A DNA stretch of 64,000 nucleotides from positions 62,001 to 126,000 of the forward strand of contig CAIJOA010000028.1 of the NCBI GenBank assembly GCA_903822185.1, written 5' to 3'. The position numbers and the translations under genes were made by a program. Positions 48,171 through 57,159 of this stretch are shown here, piece after piece (position 1 is the first letter of the stretch; the number at the start of each line of letters is the position of its first letter). Source of the stretch: an uncultured Rhodospirillales bacterium. GTDB taxonomy: Bacteria > Pseudomonadota > Alphaproteobacteria > ATCC43930 > CGMCC-115725. The notes beneath the pieces were generated by a model that was given only the letters and a program-made list of their open reading frames with translations, was not told the DNA's origin and did no database searches.

Positions 48171-48608
48171 ATGATCAACCGTCGCCTTCAAGGACTGTGT
48201 TTCGTTCTCGGTCTGGCCTTCCTCCTGGGCGGTTCAGTCGCGAGCCGCGCCGATAGTACGCTCTATGAAGATCTGGGCGGCAAAGAAGGCCTTACCAAGA
48301 TCGTTCAATATTCGGTCGATAATTACATGGCCGATCCGCGCATCCGCGACGACCTGGACAACATCAATCTCGATCGGCTGCGCAGCCGATTCTTCGATCA
48401 GTTCTGCGAACTGACCGGCGGTCCCTGCAAATATACCGGCCGCGACATGGCCGCCACCCACAAGGGATTGCATCTCACCGTCGCAAAATTCAACGCCGTG
48501 GTCGAGGATCTTCAAGACGCCATGGATAAGGTCGGTATCTCGTCACGGACCCAGAACCGTTTCCTCGCCCTCCTTGCGCCGATGAAATCGGCAGTGGTGA
48601 CGCAATGA
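48171..48608 (+). CDS. Exported group I truncated haemoglobin
   Basis: A 145-residue globin with a Sec signal peptide (MINRRLQGLCFVLGLAFLLG, ending SRADS), which is unusual because truncated haemoglobins are usually cytoplasmic. The globin core begins LYEDLGGKEGLTKIV and has FCELTGGPCKYTGRDMAATH with the proximal His97. At the position of the B10 Tyr used for oxygen and NO chemistry in mycobacterial trHbN it appears to carry Val, by my alignment. It may bind or detoxify NO or another gas in the periplasm. It overlaps the cupredoxin gene by four bases (ATGA). Confidence 0.9.
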   Translation: MINRRLQGLCFVLGLAFLLGGSVASRADSTLYEDLGGKEGLTKIVQYSVDNYMADPRIRDDLDNINLDRLRSRFFDQFCELTGGPCKYTGRDMAATHKGLHLTVAKFNAVVEDLQDAMDKVGISSRTQNRFLALLAPMKSAVVTQ

Positions 48609-48991
48609 CCGCGAAAGTTCTTTCCCCGTTCGAGCGGCCACTGTCGTGGCTCGGCCGCCTATCGACGCGCGCGCTATTGTTCGGTGCTTGCTGCCTCATC
48701 ACGATCGAGGCGCTTTGCCTGATCGCCGTCGCCGCCGAAAGCCATAAAATCGTTCAGCAAGGCCGCGCGTTCAAAGTCGCGACGGTTTCGATTGCTGCCG
48801 GCGATACGCTCGACTTCAGCAATGAAGACGAATTCATCCATCAGGTCTATGTCCAGTCGCCGACACTCAATTACGATTCACCGGAACAGTCGATTGGTCA
48901 GGTCATATCGATAAAGTTTCCGACGGCGGGTAATTTCGAGGTCCGCTGTCACATCCATCCGAAGATGCTGCTAAAGGTCGATGTCAAGTAA
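48605..48991 (+). CDS. Membrane-anchored cupredoxin, amicyanin/plastocyanin-like
   Basis: A 128-residue protein with one N-terminal membrane helix (about residues 24-44, ALLFGACCLITIEALCLIAV) and a periplasmic type-1 copper domain. Ligands are His79 (FIHQVYV), Cys115, His118 and Met121 in VRCHIHPKM, the C-x2-H-x2-M spacing of amicyanin. It probably transfers electrons to or from a periplasmic partner, perhaps the truncated haemoglobin. It overlaps both neighbours: four bases with the globin gene and eleven with the kinase gene. Confidence 0.9.
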   Translation: MTAKVLSPFERPLSWLGRLSTRALLFGACCLITIEALCLIAVAAESHKIVQQGRAFKVATVSIAAGDTLDFSNEDEFIHQVYVQSPTLNYDSPEQSIGQVISIKFPTAGNFEVRCHIHPKMLLKVDVK

Positions 48992-50864
48992 CATCCTCTC
49001 TCTCCGCAGAATCAGGGCATCTATCGGCGCGAAAATATTCGGCGCTTTCGCGGTGATGAGTCTTATCACCGGCTTGGTCGGCGGCTACGGCATCTACGAG
49101 CTCTTGACCGCCGCACGTATCATCATCGATACGTATGACGGATCGTTGCAAGCGATCAATTACGCCCGCTCGGCAAACGCGACCTTTACGCTGATCGACC
49201 GCGACGAGTTACGGCGCCATTTTTTGCCGCCGAATCAACGCGCCGATATCGAGGCCGAAATCGAGCAGCTGTCGAGCAGCATGGCCGGCGATCTCGATGT
49301 CGTCGCCGACAGAGCGCGAACCCCGCAAGCGCGCGCTCTGGCCCAGAACATAAAATCCAAAGTCGATGACTGGAACAAACAGCGTCTCGCGAGCGACGTA
49401 AATCTTGGCGATGCCGAGATTGAAAAGACCGGCGATGCGCTTCTCGAAGATTTCGATCGTCTGACGGAAATGATCGCTGACCATGGCTTCGTCGAACGCC
49501 GGCAAGCTGTCTGGTCCATCTCCTATCTCGAATATACCGCGCTCGGCGCATTGGTGGCGGCGCTCAGCGTCGGGGCCGTCATCGCCTATCTGCTGCGGCG
49601 GCGCATCATCCGCCCGCTGGCGGCAGCCGCCAACACCGCCGATAGAATTTCCCGCGGCGAGCTGCAGACTCATATTCCTGACGGCGGCACGGACGAAACC
49701 GGCATCTTGTTGCGCTCCATGCGACTCATGCGCGACAACATCGCCGCGATGATGGAACACGAAGCGGCACAACGCCGCTCGGCCCAAGCCCGCCTCGTCG
49801 ATGCGCTTGAAAGCTCTCAAGAAGGCATGGCCTTGGTCGGCGCCGACGGCAGAGTCGTCATCACCAACAGCGAGTTCACACAGTTATTTCCGTCGCTGAC
49901 AACCACGACAATGGAAGGCGCCGATTTCGCCGCGATGTTCGGCTTCATCTATCCGCAATGGATCGAGACCGTGGCCAGCGGCGGCGAATTCCAACTCGAA
50001 GACGGTCGCTGGCTGCGTTGCAGCCGTAGTCCGACCCAGGAAGGCGGATTCTTCCTGTTTTTTACCGACTTCACCGAGATCAAGCAGCGCGAACAGAGCT
50101 ACAAGGAAGCCAAACAGCAGGCCGAAATCGCCAACACCGCCAAGAACGCGTTCCTGGCCAATATGAGCCACGAGCTTCGCACGCCGCTCAATGCCATCAT
50201 CGGCTTTTCCGAAGTCATGCAAGGCGCCTATTTCGGTCCGTTGGGCGATGCACGTTACAGCGAATATGCCGACAATATCGCGATCAGCGGCCGTAACCTG
50301 CTTGAGATCATCAACAACGTTCTCGATCTGGCCAAGAGCGATGCCGGCAATCTCAAGCTGGACCTCGATGCCGTCGATATGGCGTCGATCCTCACAAGCT
50401 GCGTCAAGATCATCCGGCCGTTGTGCGAGAAAGGCGAAGTCGATCTCAAGCTGGATTGGCCCGAGGACGATTTTTATCTCGAGGCCGATCCGAAAAAGCT
50501 GCGCCAGATCCTCGGCAACCTTCTATCGAACGCCGTCAAATTTACGAAACCGGGCGGGCGGGTGTGGCTCCTTGCGCGGCTGCGTCCGAACGACCGCATG
50601 GAAATCCAAGTCATCGACACCGGTATCGGGATGGGCCCCGAGAGCATGTCCGTCGCCCTCGCCCCCTTCGGTCAGGTCGATAGCGGGCTCGCCCGCCAAT
50701 ATGAAGGCACCGGACTGGGACTTCCGCTCGCGAAAGTTCTCGTCGAGCTGCATGGCGGCAGCCTCGATATCGAGTCCGTCTTGGGCAAAGGCACGACCAT
50801 CACGATGTCGCTGCCCCGGCGGATCGGCGAAACAGCCAGCACGAGCGCCGCCGCGGCGGCCTAA
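48981..50864 (+). CDS. Orphan sensor histidine kinase, PleC/DivJ-like catalytic core
   Basis: A 627-residue membrane kinase. TM1 (about 14-38) and TM2 (about 186-205) flank a 145-residue helical periplasmic sensor region. HAMP follows (about 206-260), then a PAS-like domain (about 272-370) and a coiled linker. The HisKA has His397 in FLANMSHELRTPLNAIIGFS with EVMQGAYFGPLG and YSEYADNIAISGRNLLEIIN, the pattern of PleC/DivJ/PdhS-type kinases. The ATPase has ILGNLLSNAVKF, DTGIGMGPE and GTGLGLPLAK. There is no response regulator next door. Translational coupling to the cupredoxin suggests a redox or gas signal. Confidence 0.92.
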   Translation: MSSNILSLRRIRASIGAKIFGAFAVMSLITGLVGGYGIYELLTAARIIIDTYDGSLQAINYARSANATFTLIDRDELRRHFLPPNQRADIEAEIEQLSSSMAGDLDVVADRARTPQARALAQNIKSKVDDWNKQRLASDVNLGDAEIEKTGDALLEDFDRLTEMIADHGFVERRQAVWSISYLEYTALGALVAALSVGAVIAYLLRRRIIRPLAAAANTADRISRGELQTHIPDGGTDETGILLRSMRLMRDNIAAMMEHEAAQRRSAQARLVDALESSQEGMALVGADGRVVITNSEFTQLFPSLTTTTMEGADFAAMFGFIYPQWIETVASGGEFQLEDGRWLRCSRSPTQEGGFFLFFTDFTEIKQREQSYKEAKQQAEIANTAKNAFLANMSHELRTPLNAIIGFSEVMQGAYFGPLGDARYSEYADNIAISGRNLLEIINNVLDLAKSDAGNLKLDLDAVDMASILTSCVKIIRPLCEKGEVDLKLDWPEDDFYLEADPKKLRQILGNLLSNAVKFTKPGGRVWLLARLRPNDRMEIQVIDTGIGMGPESMSVALAPFGQVDSGLARQYEGTGLGLPLAKVLVELHGGSLDIESVLGKGTTITMSLPRRIGETASTSAAAAA

Positions 50865-50941
50865 ACGCCGCTCTCACAAATCCGATGCGACGGGCTTTTC
50901 GACAGCCACAAAATCTCCTAATGAGACGGCTTCCAGGCGTT

Positions 50942-51031
50942 GGATGGGTGGCCGAGCGGTTTAAGGCACCGGTCTTGAAAACCGGCGAGGGTGCAAGCTC
51001 TCCGTGAGTTCGAATCTCACCCCATCCGCCA
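50942..51031 (+). tRNA. tRNA-Ser (anticodon UGA)
   Basis: A 90-base class II tRNA. The acceptor stem GGATGGG pairs with CCCATCC (51021-51027), followed by discriminator G and an encoded CCA. The D arm contains GGCCGAGCGGTTTAAGGC, the anticodon stem CCGGT/ACCGG encloses CTTGAAA with anticodon TGA, a long variable arm follows, and the T arm has GAGTTCGAATCTC. It lies alone between the kinase gene and a convergent enzyme gene. Confidence 0.97.
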
Positions 51032-51107
51032 CAATGCCGTTCGCCGGCCTCCCCCTGCTCCGATCCCTGCTATCCAACCCTCGACCTCAGAGCCGAGCAT
51101 ATCGGCA

Positions 51108-52280
51108 TCAGATCAATGTCGTGTTCGGTGGAAGACCTAACATAACACGTCCAAACATCTCCTGATTCGTCTCGAACGCGAGCGCGCCGTGCATGTTGAT
51201 GGCATGTAGATCACGCCACGCGCGTTGGATTGGGTTAGATTCAGCAATTCCCGACCCGCCACACGCGAGATAGAGCGTTTCGACGGCTTCCAGGCACTGC
51301 CGAACGGCATGCGCACAATCCATGCGAACCTTCGCACGGGCCGTGAACGCCATAACGTCACCGCTCTCGGCTGCGACTTCTATATCGTCGGCGCATCGAT
51401 GAAGAAGGAGACGGGCGACACCGATCTTCGTTGAAGCCTCAGCGACCTGCCGATGTGTCGTCGGACTTTCAAGCTGCCGTTCGTGATTGGTATAGGCAAT
51501 TTCACGGCCGGGAAGCCGCGCCATGAAAGCATCGAGCGCCGCCGTCGCCATCCCTACAGCCGCCGGTGCCAGCGCCAGCGCGAGAACCGGCACGATCGCG
51601 CTCTTATAGAGGCTCCCTCCGTGCTGGGAAGCGTTGGGTGCCTTGCCAAAGGCCATCCCCGGCAGCGACAGATATCGATGCTTAGGCACGAACACATCTT
51701 GTGCGGTGACGCTGCAGCTTCCCGTTCCGCGCAAGCCGGCGACATTCCAGTCGTCGTTGATCACCAGATCGGCGGTCGGAATAAGCAAATCCGCCTCATC
51801 GCTTGGCGTTCCGCTGTCGTCGAGGATTTGAGCGCCGAGCAACAACCAGTCCGAATGCTGACATCCCGATGCGAAAGGCCAAGTTCCCGTCAGACGATAC
51901 CCGCCATCGACAGGGATTGCTTTGCCGCGGGGCGCGACAACGGCCGATATGACCGCATTCGGATTCGCACCGTAGGTTTCTTCTTGCGCGGCCTGCGGAA
52001 ACGATCCGATCAGCCAGCTGTGGGCATGGATCACGCCAACACACCAAGCGGTCGCACCGCACCCCTGCCCCAGCGTAGAGACCACATCAACATGCGCGCG
52101 CAACGACAACTGATATCCGCCATATCGCCTTGGCTGCAGCACTTTCAAAAGCCCGGTTTCTTTTAGGGCGGCCACATTTTCGGTCGGCAAACGACGCAGT
52201 TGTTCTGCCTCGGCCGCTCGGGAACTCAAGATGGGAATGAGCGCCGCCGCACGCGCGACGAGTTCTTGATGATCCGTCAT
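51108..52280 (-). CDS. Acyl-CoA-dehydrogenase-fold flavin monooxygenase-like enzyme
   Basis: A 390-residue protein from the ATG at 52280 (AAAGGAAAT upstream). It resembles group D flavin-dependent monooxygenases such as HsaA/HpaB relatives and desulfurisation enzymes: TENVAALKETGLLKVLQPRRYGG near the N-terminus, TAWCVGVIHAHSWLIGSFP, GTWPFASGCQHSDWLLLGA in the middle barrel and AACGGSG-type LYLACGGSGIAESNPIQRAW near the end. These take reduced FMN from a reductase. It is divergent from a Rieske oxygenase across a 218-base gap. It could instead be a true acyl-CoA dehydrogenase, but the typical catalytic Glu is not clear. Confidence 0.88.
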   Translation of the reverse strand: MTDHQELVARAAALIPILSSRAAEAEQLRRLPTENVAALKETGLLKVLQPRRYGGYQLSLRAHVDVVSTLGQGCGATAWCVGVIHAHSWLIGSFPQAAQEETYGANPNAVISAVVAPRGKAIPVDGGYRLTGTWPFASGCQHSDWLLLGAQILDDSGTPSDEADLLIPTADLVINDDWNVAGLRGTGSCSVTAQDVFVPKHRYLSLPGMAFGKAPNASQHGGSLYKSAIVPVLALALAPAAVGMATAALDAFMARLPGREIAYTNHERQLESPTTHRQVAEASTKIGVARLLLHRCADDIEVAAESGDVMAFTARAKVRMDCAHAVRQCLEAVETLYLACGGSGIAESNPIQRAWRDLHAINMHGALAFETNQEMFGRVMLGLPPNTTLI

Positions 52281-52498
52281 AGGATTTCCTTTCATCCCCA
52301 CCCCCTGATCGTTTCTTACCTACTTATGGCTTCGCCATACCGTTACCAAGCCGCTCCAACACGCCGCAAGCGGCAATCGGGTTCGATGCGCCCCAAAAAC
52401 CAGGTTCCCCATCCTAGGACTGGCTGCGTGGACCTGCGCCGCTCTGGTTGTTATCCTCCCACCGTTAGACTCAAGACTTGGGTTGATAGAGGCGAAAA

Positions 52499-53671
52499 AT
52501 GACGACGACGATCGAATCGGCCGGCCAAAACGAGCATACCGTCGAACCCTTCGAGTTCGTTCATACGGGTCCGGGAACGCTGGGCGGGCAATATATGCGA
52601 CGCTACTGGCAGCCTGTTTTCGTCGCCGACAAGCTTCCTCAAGGGCGGATCGTTCCGATCAAAATCCTCAGCGAAGAGCTGGCGCTTTATCGTGGCGAAA
52701 GCGGCAAGGCCCGCCTTATTACCAACGAGTGCCCCCATCGGCTGACGCGGTTACATATCGGCTGGATCGAAGGGGAAACGGTTCGCTGCCGCTATCACGG
52801 CTGGCGGTTCGATGAATCCGGCCAATGCGTCGAACAGCCGGCCGAGCCGAAACCGTTTTGCGATCGCGTGAAGAAACTCGCCTCTTATCCCACCCATGAA
52901 GCACACGGCCTCATCTTCGCTTATATGGGCGAAGGCGAACCGCCGGTCTTTCGTCCCTTGCCAGGTCTCGAAGACGGCGCGCAGGAGAATTGGACCGTTT
53001 CTGCAACAGCCGAAATGATCCCGTGCAACTGGTTTCAGAGTGCGGAGAACATCATGGACGACGTCCATGTGAATTTCGCGCACCGCGATCACCTCGTTAA
53101 TACGGCGGCGCGCCCTTTCATTCCGACAAAAACCTGGGCGGAAGAAACATCATTCGGACTGACGCAATTCCAAGAGCGCGGCGAGCACGCCGATAAAATT
53201 CACTTCACCATGCCGAACCAATGTTTTCTCGGTCATCAGTTACGCTCGGCGCGCGACGACAAGCCGTTCTGGTTCAAGGCTCTCTTTTGGTACGTGCCGA
53301 TCGATGACGAGAGCCACCATCACGTTCTCATCATGGTCTATCACACCAAGCGCCGCGAACGACCCGAAGCGACGCCGATCCACGAAGAAATCGAAGCGAT
53401 CCTTTCCGGTCAGAAGACCTGGGAAGACGTCGCCAAACACCCGAACATCATCCGTATTCAGGATGGGGTGTCGATCTGCGGGCAGGGAAAGATCGAGGAC
53501 CGTTCGCGGGAACAATTGGGACGATCCGACGCTGCGCTGGTCATGCTGCGCAGAATGTGGCGGCGCGAACTGGAATTACTCGCTGCCGGCAAGCCGGCAA
53601 CCTCGTTTGGCACGCCGGATCCCCAGGACCTGCGGCAGGAAGAATTGGAAGCGATGGGCTTCAACGCCTGA
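52499..53671 (+). CDS. Rieske non-haem iron oxygenase, large subunit
   Basis: A 390-residue ring-hydroxylating-type oxygenase. The Rieske cluster ligands are Cys78, His80, Cys97 and His100 (NECPHRLTRL and RCRYHGWRF). The mononuclear iron site is Asp187-x2-His190-x4-His195 in NIMDDVHVNFAHRD. Relatives demethylate or hydroxylate aromatics, amides or alkaloids and need a separate reductase, absent here. Its 3' end overlaps the convergent amidase gene by 11 bases. AGAGGCG precedes the ATG. Confidence 0.94.
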   Translation: MTTTIESAGQNEHTVEPFEFVHTGPGTLGGQYMRRYWQPVFVADKLPQGRIVPIKILSEELALYRGESGKARLITNECPHRLTRLHIGWIEGETVRCRYHGWRFDESGQCVEQPAEPKPFCDRVKKLASYPTHEAHGLIFAYMGEGEPPVFRPLPGLEDGAQENWTVSATAEMIPCNWFQSAENIMDDVHVNFAHRDHLVNTAARPFIPTKTWAEETSFGLTQFQERGEHADKIHFTMPNQCFLGHQLRSARDDKPFWFKALFWYVPIDDESHHHVLIMVYHTKRRERPEATPIHEEIEAILSGQKTWEDVAKHPNIIRIQDGVSICGQGKIEDRSREQLGRSDAALVMLRRMWRRELELLAAGKPATSFGTPDPQDLRQEELEAMGFNA

Positions 53672-55142
53672 ACCGGCTGGCGGCACCGCTATCATGAAGC
53701 TGCGGAACGCGGCGGTCGCCGATAACCGACCCGACAGCCGCGCCGACCGCGAGCAGTAAGGCATCCTGTCCCGGTGCGGCAAGAAGTGTAACGCCAAAGG
53801 GAAGTCCTGCCGGATCGAGACCAACGGGAATCGCCAATACGGGTGAACCCGCCTTGCCGCTGCATTTCGCCGCCGTGCCCATCGGGGCGATCAACACCTG
53901 CACACCAAGACTCAATGCCGCCTCGATCCCGCCCGCGCGGCTGAGCGCCAGATCGCGCGCGCGATCGAGCCGGTATTGCGGATCATCGAACCCCGCCGTT
54001 GCTTGCGCCGCCAAAAGCAGCCCTTGGCCGTAAGGCACAGCTTCCGGGTGTTTCTCGTTCCAGGCGATCAAATCATCCAGCGAGGCGATACCGCAAGGCG
54101 CGCCGTGATCGGTAAGGAAGTCATCGAGCGCTGCTTTGAACTCGGTCCGGAAGACCGACGATCGCACCGCCTGCAATGCGTCGGCGCTGGGCAAATCGCA
54201 AGGGTCAATGAGTGTCGCGCCGGCGCGCGCCAATTTCGACAGGGCGGCTTCGTATTGTGGCATGACAGACTCAAGTTCGGCACGATCCGTAAAGGTTCGG
54301 CGCAACACACCGATCCTCAGATCGCAAGGCGCCAGGGTCATAAGCGCGCTATCAACGAGATCAGCGCGCGCGAAGAGGCTGAGGCTGTCACGGCTATCGG
54401 CACCACTCAGCACAGCGACGACGCGCGCTGCATCGCCAACCGAACGCGTCAAAGGACCCGGTGAATCCTGGCTCGGCACCAGCGGCACGACCCCTGCCCG
54501 GCTCACCAAACCGACGGTCGGCTTAAAACCGAAAACCGACGTAACCGAGGCCGGCGTCTGAATCGAGTTCTGCGTCTCGCTGCCGATGGCGATAGGAGCC
54601 AAGCCGGCGGCGACCGCAGCAGCGGAGCCAACGCTCGATCCCTGCCCGCGGTCATAACGGCAACCATGGGGATTGGCGACAACACCGCCCGCTCCGCTGA
54701 ATTCCGACGGCATGACGTCCGAAACATAATCCGCGAACTCGGTCATATTGGTCTTGCCGAGAACAATCGCACCGGCCCGGCGCAAGCGATGCACCAAAGT
54801 CGCCGCGCGTTGCGGTACGAAACCCGCAAGCGCCGCTGCACCGGCACTCGCCGGCATGCCATCGTCGGTGAGGATATTGTCCTTCAGCAGCACCGGGATG
54901 CCGAACAAGGGACCACGCGCCGTATCGACAGCGAGTGCTTCGTCGGCGTGCGCAGCCACAGCGAGCGCATCGCCTGCGACCGACCGTACTGCATTGAGGC
55001 CAGGACCATTGCGGCTCAACGCTTCGATCCGCGCCAGATAAAACCTTACTGCTTCGGATACGGAAAGCCGGCGCGTCGTGTAAGCAGATTGTAAGTCGGC
55101 AATCGATCCCTTGATCAGGATGTCTTCGACGTCGGCTGTCAT
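53661..55142 (-). CDS. Amidase-signature-family amidohydrolase
   Basis: A 493-residue amidase with a Ser-cisSer-Lys triad: Lys87 (PVLLKDNIL), the cis-Ser at about 169 (QGSSVGSAAAVAAG) and nucleophile Ser193 in IGSETQNSIQTPAS. In most family members the nucleophile motif is GSDTGGSI; here ETQNSI is a notable variation of the loop, perhaps altering substrate access. It hydrolyses an amide to acid plus ammonia. It is the last gene of the long minus-strand run, 33 bases after the LysR gene. There is no signal peptide. Confidence 0.93.
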   Translation of the reverse strand: MTADVEDILIKGSIADLQSAYTTRRLSVSEAVRFYLARIEALSRNGPGLNAVRSVAGDALAVAAHADEALAVDTARGPLFGIPVLLKDNILTDDGMPASAGAAALAGFVPQRAATLVHRLRRAGAIVLGKTNMTEFADYVSDVMPSEFSGAGGVVANPHGCRYDRGQGSSVGSAAAVAAGLAPIAIGSETQNSIQTPASVTSVFGFKPTVGLVSRAGVVPLVPSQDSPGPLTRSVGDAARVVAVLSGADSRDSLSLFARADLVDSALMTLAPCDLRIGVLRRTFTDRAELESVMPQYEAALSKLARAGATLIDPCDLPSADALQAVRSSVFRTEFKAALDDFLTDHGAPCGIASLDDLIAWNEKHPEAVPYGQGLLLAAQATAGFDDPQYRLDRARDLALSRAGGIEAALSLGVQVLIAPMGTAAKCSGKAGSPVLAIPVGLDPAGLPFGVTLLAAPGQDALLLAVGAAVGSVIGDRRVPQLHDSGAASRFRR

Positions 55143-55174
55143 GACCTATTTCTCGTTCGTGCCGGGAGAGTGAA

Positions 55175-56128
55175 TCATTTCAACAACTCGGCAGCGCCGA
55201 CGCGCGCCGCTTCGGCGAGCAGCGTCGCAATCAACGAGGGACGCCGCACCGCCGAAATGATCACGCTCAACTGGCGCGGTTTCAGTCCCGGATCGCTCAG
55301 CGGCACGAAGACCAGCGAACCGTCGCGCAATTCGCGTTCGATGCCGATGGGTGTCTGGAACGCAACACCGACACCGGCCTGCGCCAGGGAGAGGACAAGA
55401 TTCTGGTCGGAAGTCCGGATGAGAGGATAAGCCTCGAGCCGGCTTTGACTAAGAATCTCCTCAATCGCCGCGCGCGCATGCAGCCATTTATCGGGAAAGA
55501 TAAGTGGCGTACCGGAATCGACGAGATCGTACAGCCGCAACGATTTTCGGCGTGCGAGTTCGTTCGTCGGACTTAAGACGGCGCCGAGCGGTACCGGCAC
55601 CGAGATGAGGGTACGAAGTCCTGGCGACGGGGGCGGATTGAAGGCGATGCCGATATCCACCTCGCCAGCCAAGACCTGACTGGCGACCACCGTCGATTCA
55701 ATGAAATCGCACGTCAACGTAATCGTCGGATGTTTCTTGACGAATGGAACCAGAATGCGCGGCATCAATTCGATCGCCGTCGAGGCAAAGGCCGCGATCG
55801 AAATATGTCCGCGTTGCAATCCGCGAATTGCGTCGAGCGAGCCCTGCATATTGGCAACGCCGCGTAGAATCTGACTGACGTGGTCCGCGACGACCTCACC
55901 CGCCGGCGTCGGCACGAGGCGCTTTGCCACCCGCTCCAGTAGCTGATCGCCGATGATCCCTTCGATATCCTTGATCTGGCGGCTGATGACGGAGGGCGCG
56001 ACGTTAAGAACTTTGGCCGCGCCTCTGATCGATCCGACTCTTACGACCTCATCGAAATAGGCGATCCAGCGCGCATGCAGCTTCGCCGCCTGACTGCGCC
56101 GCATCGCTATTTTCCGGGAACCATCCAT
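55175..56128 (-). CDS. LysR-family transcriptional regulator
   Basis: A 317-residue LysR protein. The HTH region, about residues 21-80, has DEVVRVGSIRGAAKVLNVAP and SVISRQIKDIEGIIGDQLLERV. The effector domain (about 110-300) is normal. A first methionine at 56128 gives a 19-residue basic lead, and an internal ATG (Met9) is possible. It lies between the aldo/keto reductase and the amidase on one strand, so it is unlikely to be divergent from its targets in the usual way; it may control the run itself. Confidence 0.92.
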   Translation of the reverse strand: MDGSRKIAMRRSQAAKLHARWIAYFDEVVRVGSIRGAAKVLNVAPSVISRQIKDIEGIIGDQLLERVAKRLVPTPAGEVVADHVSQILRGVANMQGSLDAIRGLQRGHISIAAFASTAIELMPRILVPFVKKHPTITLTCDFIESTVVASQVLAGEVDIGIAFNPPPSPGLRTLISVPVPLGAVLSPTNELARRKSLRLYDLVDSGTPLIFPDKWLHARAAIEEILSQSRLEAYPLIRTSDQNLVLSLAQAGVGVAFQTPIGIERELRDGSLVFVPLSDPGLKPRQLSVIISAVRRPSLIATLLAEAARVGAAELLK

Positions 56129-56152
56129 CTTAGCTCTGCCGCCGTACCCTGA

Positions 56153-57124
56153 TTAGTTCGTCGGCGTTAACGCCCCGGCGCCGTCTCCCTTTGCCGCACC
56201 ATACGCAAAGGCATTATCGAGCTCGGCGACATGGTCTGCGTTTAGCGCAACCGCAGCTGCCGCCGCGTTTTCGTGCAAATGATGAGGCTTGGTGGAGCCG
56301 GGGATCGGCAGAACGTCGAACGGCCGATAGAGGCACCAGGCAAGTGCGACCTGGGTCGGCGTTGCACCAACCTCGGCACCGATCGCGGTCAGTGTCTCCA
56401 ACATTTGGATGTTATGACCGATGTTATCATCCTCGAACCGCGACTGCCGGTGGCGGAACATATCGCCTTGCGGCAAATCCGCCTTGCTACGCACCGCGCC
56501 CGTCAGGAACGCATAGGTGAGCGGCCCGTACGCGACAAAGGTGATGCCGAGTTCACGGCAGAGCGGCAAAATCTCAGCCTCGACCTCGCGCGCCATCAGC
56601 GAGTATTCCATCTGGACCGCCGCAAGCGGGTAAACCGCGTGGGCGCGGCGAATGAAGTCGGGCGTGGTGTTGCAAAGGCCGATGGCGCGAATCTTCCCCG
56701 CAACAACGAGCTCCGCCATCGCCCCCACTGTGTCTTCAATCGGAACGGACGGATTCATGCGATGCTGGTAATAAAGATCGATGTGATCGGTGCGCAGGCG
56801 TTGGAGACTGCGCTCACAGGCTTGCCGCACATAAGATGGCGAGGTGTCGAGCATCCTGGTTTGGGCGTCAGTTGAACTGACGACGCCAAATTTCGATACG
56901 ATAACCGCCTCGTTCCGGCGTGATTGCACGACTTGACCAAGAAATTCTTCAGCTAAGCCGCCGCCATAGGCATCTGCACAATCGAACTGGTTCATGCCGA
57001 GGTCGAGCGCATCGTTCGCGGTCTTGACCATGTCGGGATTACTCGGGTCCAGCAATTTATTGCAGCCCACACCGAACACGCTGCTCAGGACGTCGCTGCC
57101 GCCAATCTTGCGTTGTTTCATCAT
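56153..57124 (-). CDS. Aldo/keto reductase
   Basis: A 323-residue TIM-barrel NADPH-dependent oxidoreductase. The tetrad is complete: Asp48 and Tyr53 (QFDCADAYGGG), Lys78 (VIVSKFG) and His121 (LYYQHRMNP). Cofactor contacts appear in QVALAWCLYRPFDVLPIPGS. The preferred start is the ATG at 57124, or the ATG three bases inside. It is 35 bases from the ABC ATPase gene in the same run. The substrate is unknown. Confidence 0.94.
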   Translation of the reverse strand: MMKQRKIGGSDVLSSVFGVGCNKLLDPSNPDMVKTANDALDLGMNQFDCADAYGGGLAEEFLGQVVQSRRNEAVIVSKFGVVSSTDAQTRMLDTSPSYVRQACERSLQRLRTDHIDLYYQHRMNPSVPIEDTVGAMAELVVAGKIRAIGLCNTTPDFIRRAHAVYPLAAVQMEYSLMAREVEAEILPLCRELGITFVAYGPLTYAFLTGAVRSKADLPQGDMFRHRQSRFEDDNIGHNIQMLETLTAIGAEVGATPTQVALAWCLYRPFDVLPIPGSTKPHHLHENAAAAAVALNADHVAELDNAFAYGAAKGDGAGALTPTN

Positions 57125-57159
57125 TCTCTAATTTCCAACTGCTGACGCGCCCAACGAAT

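Noticed and set aside
50942-51031. tRNA-Ser as an integration site for a mobile island
   Set aside because: No integrase gene, no second copy of the tRNA 3' end and no composition change is seen in the window.
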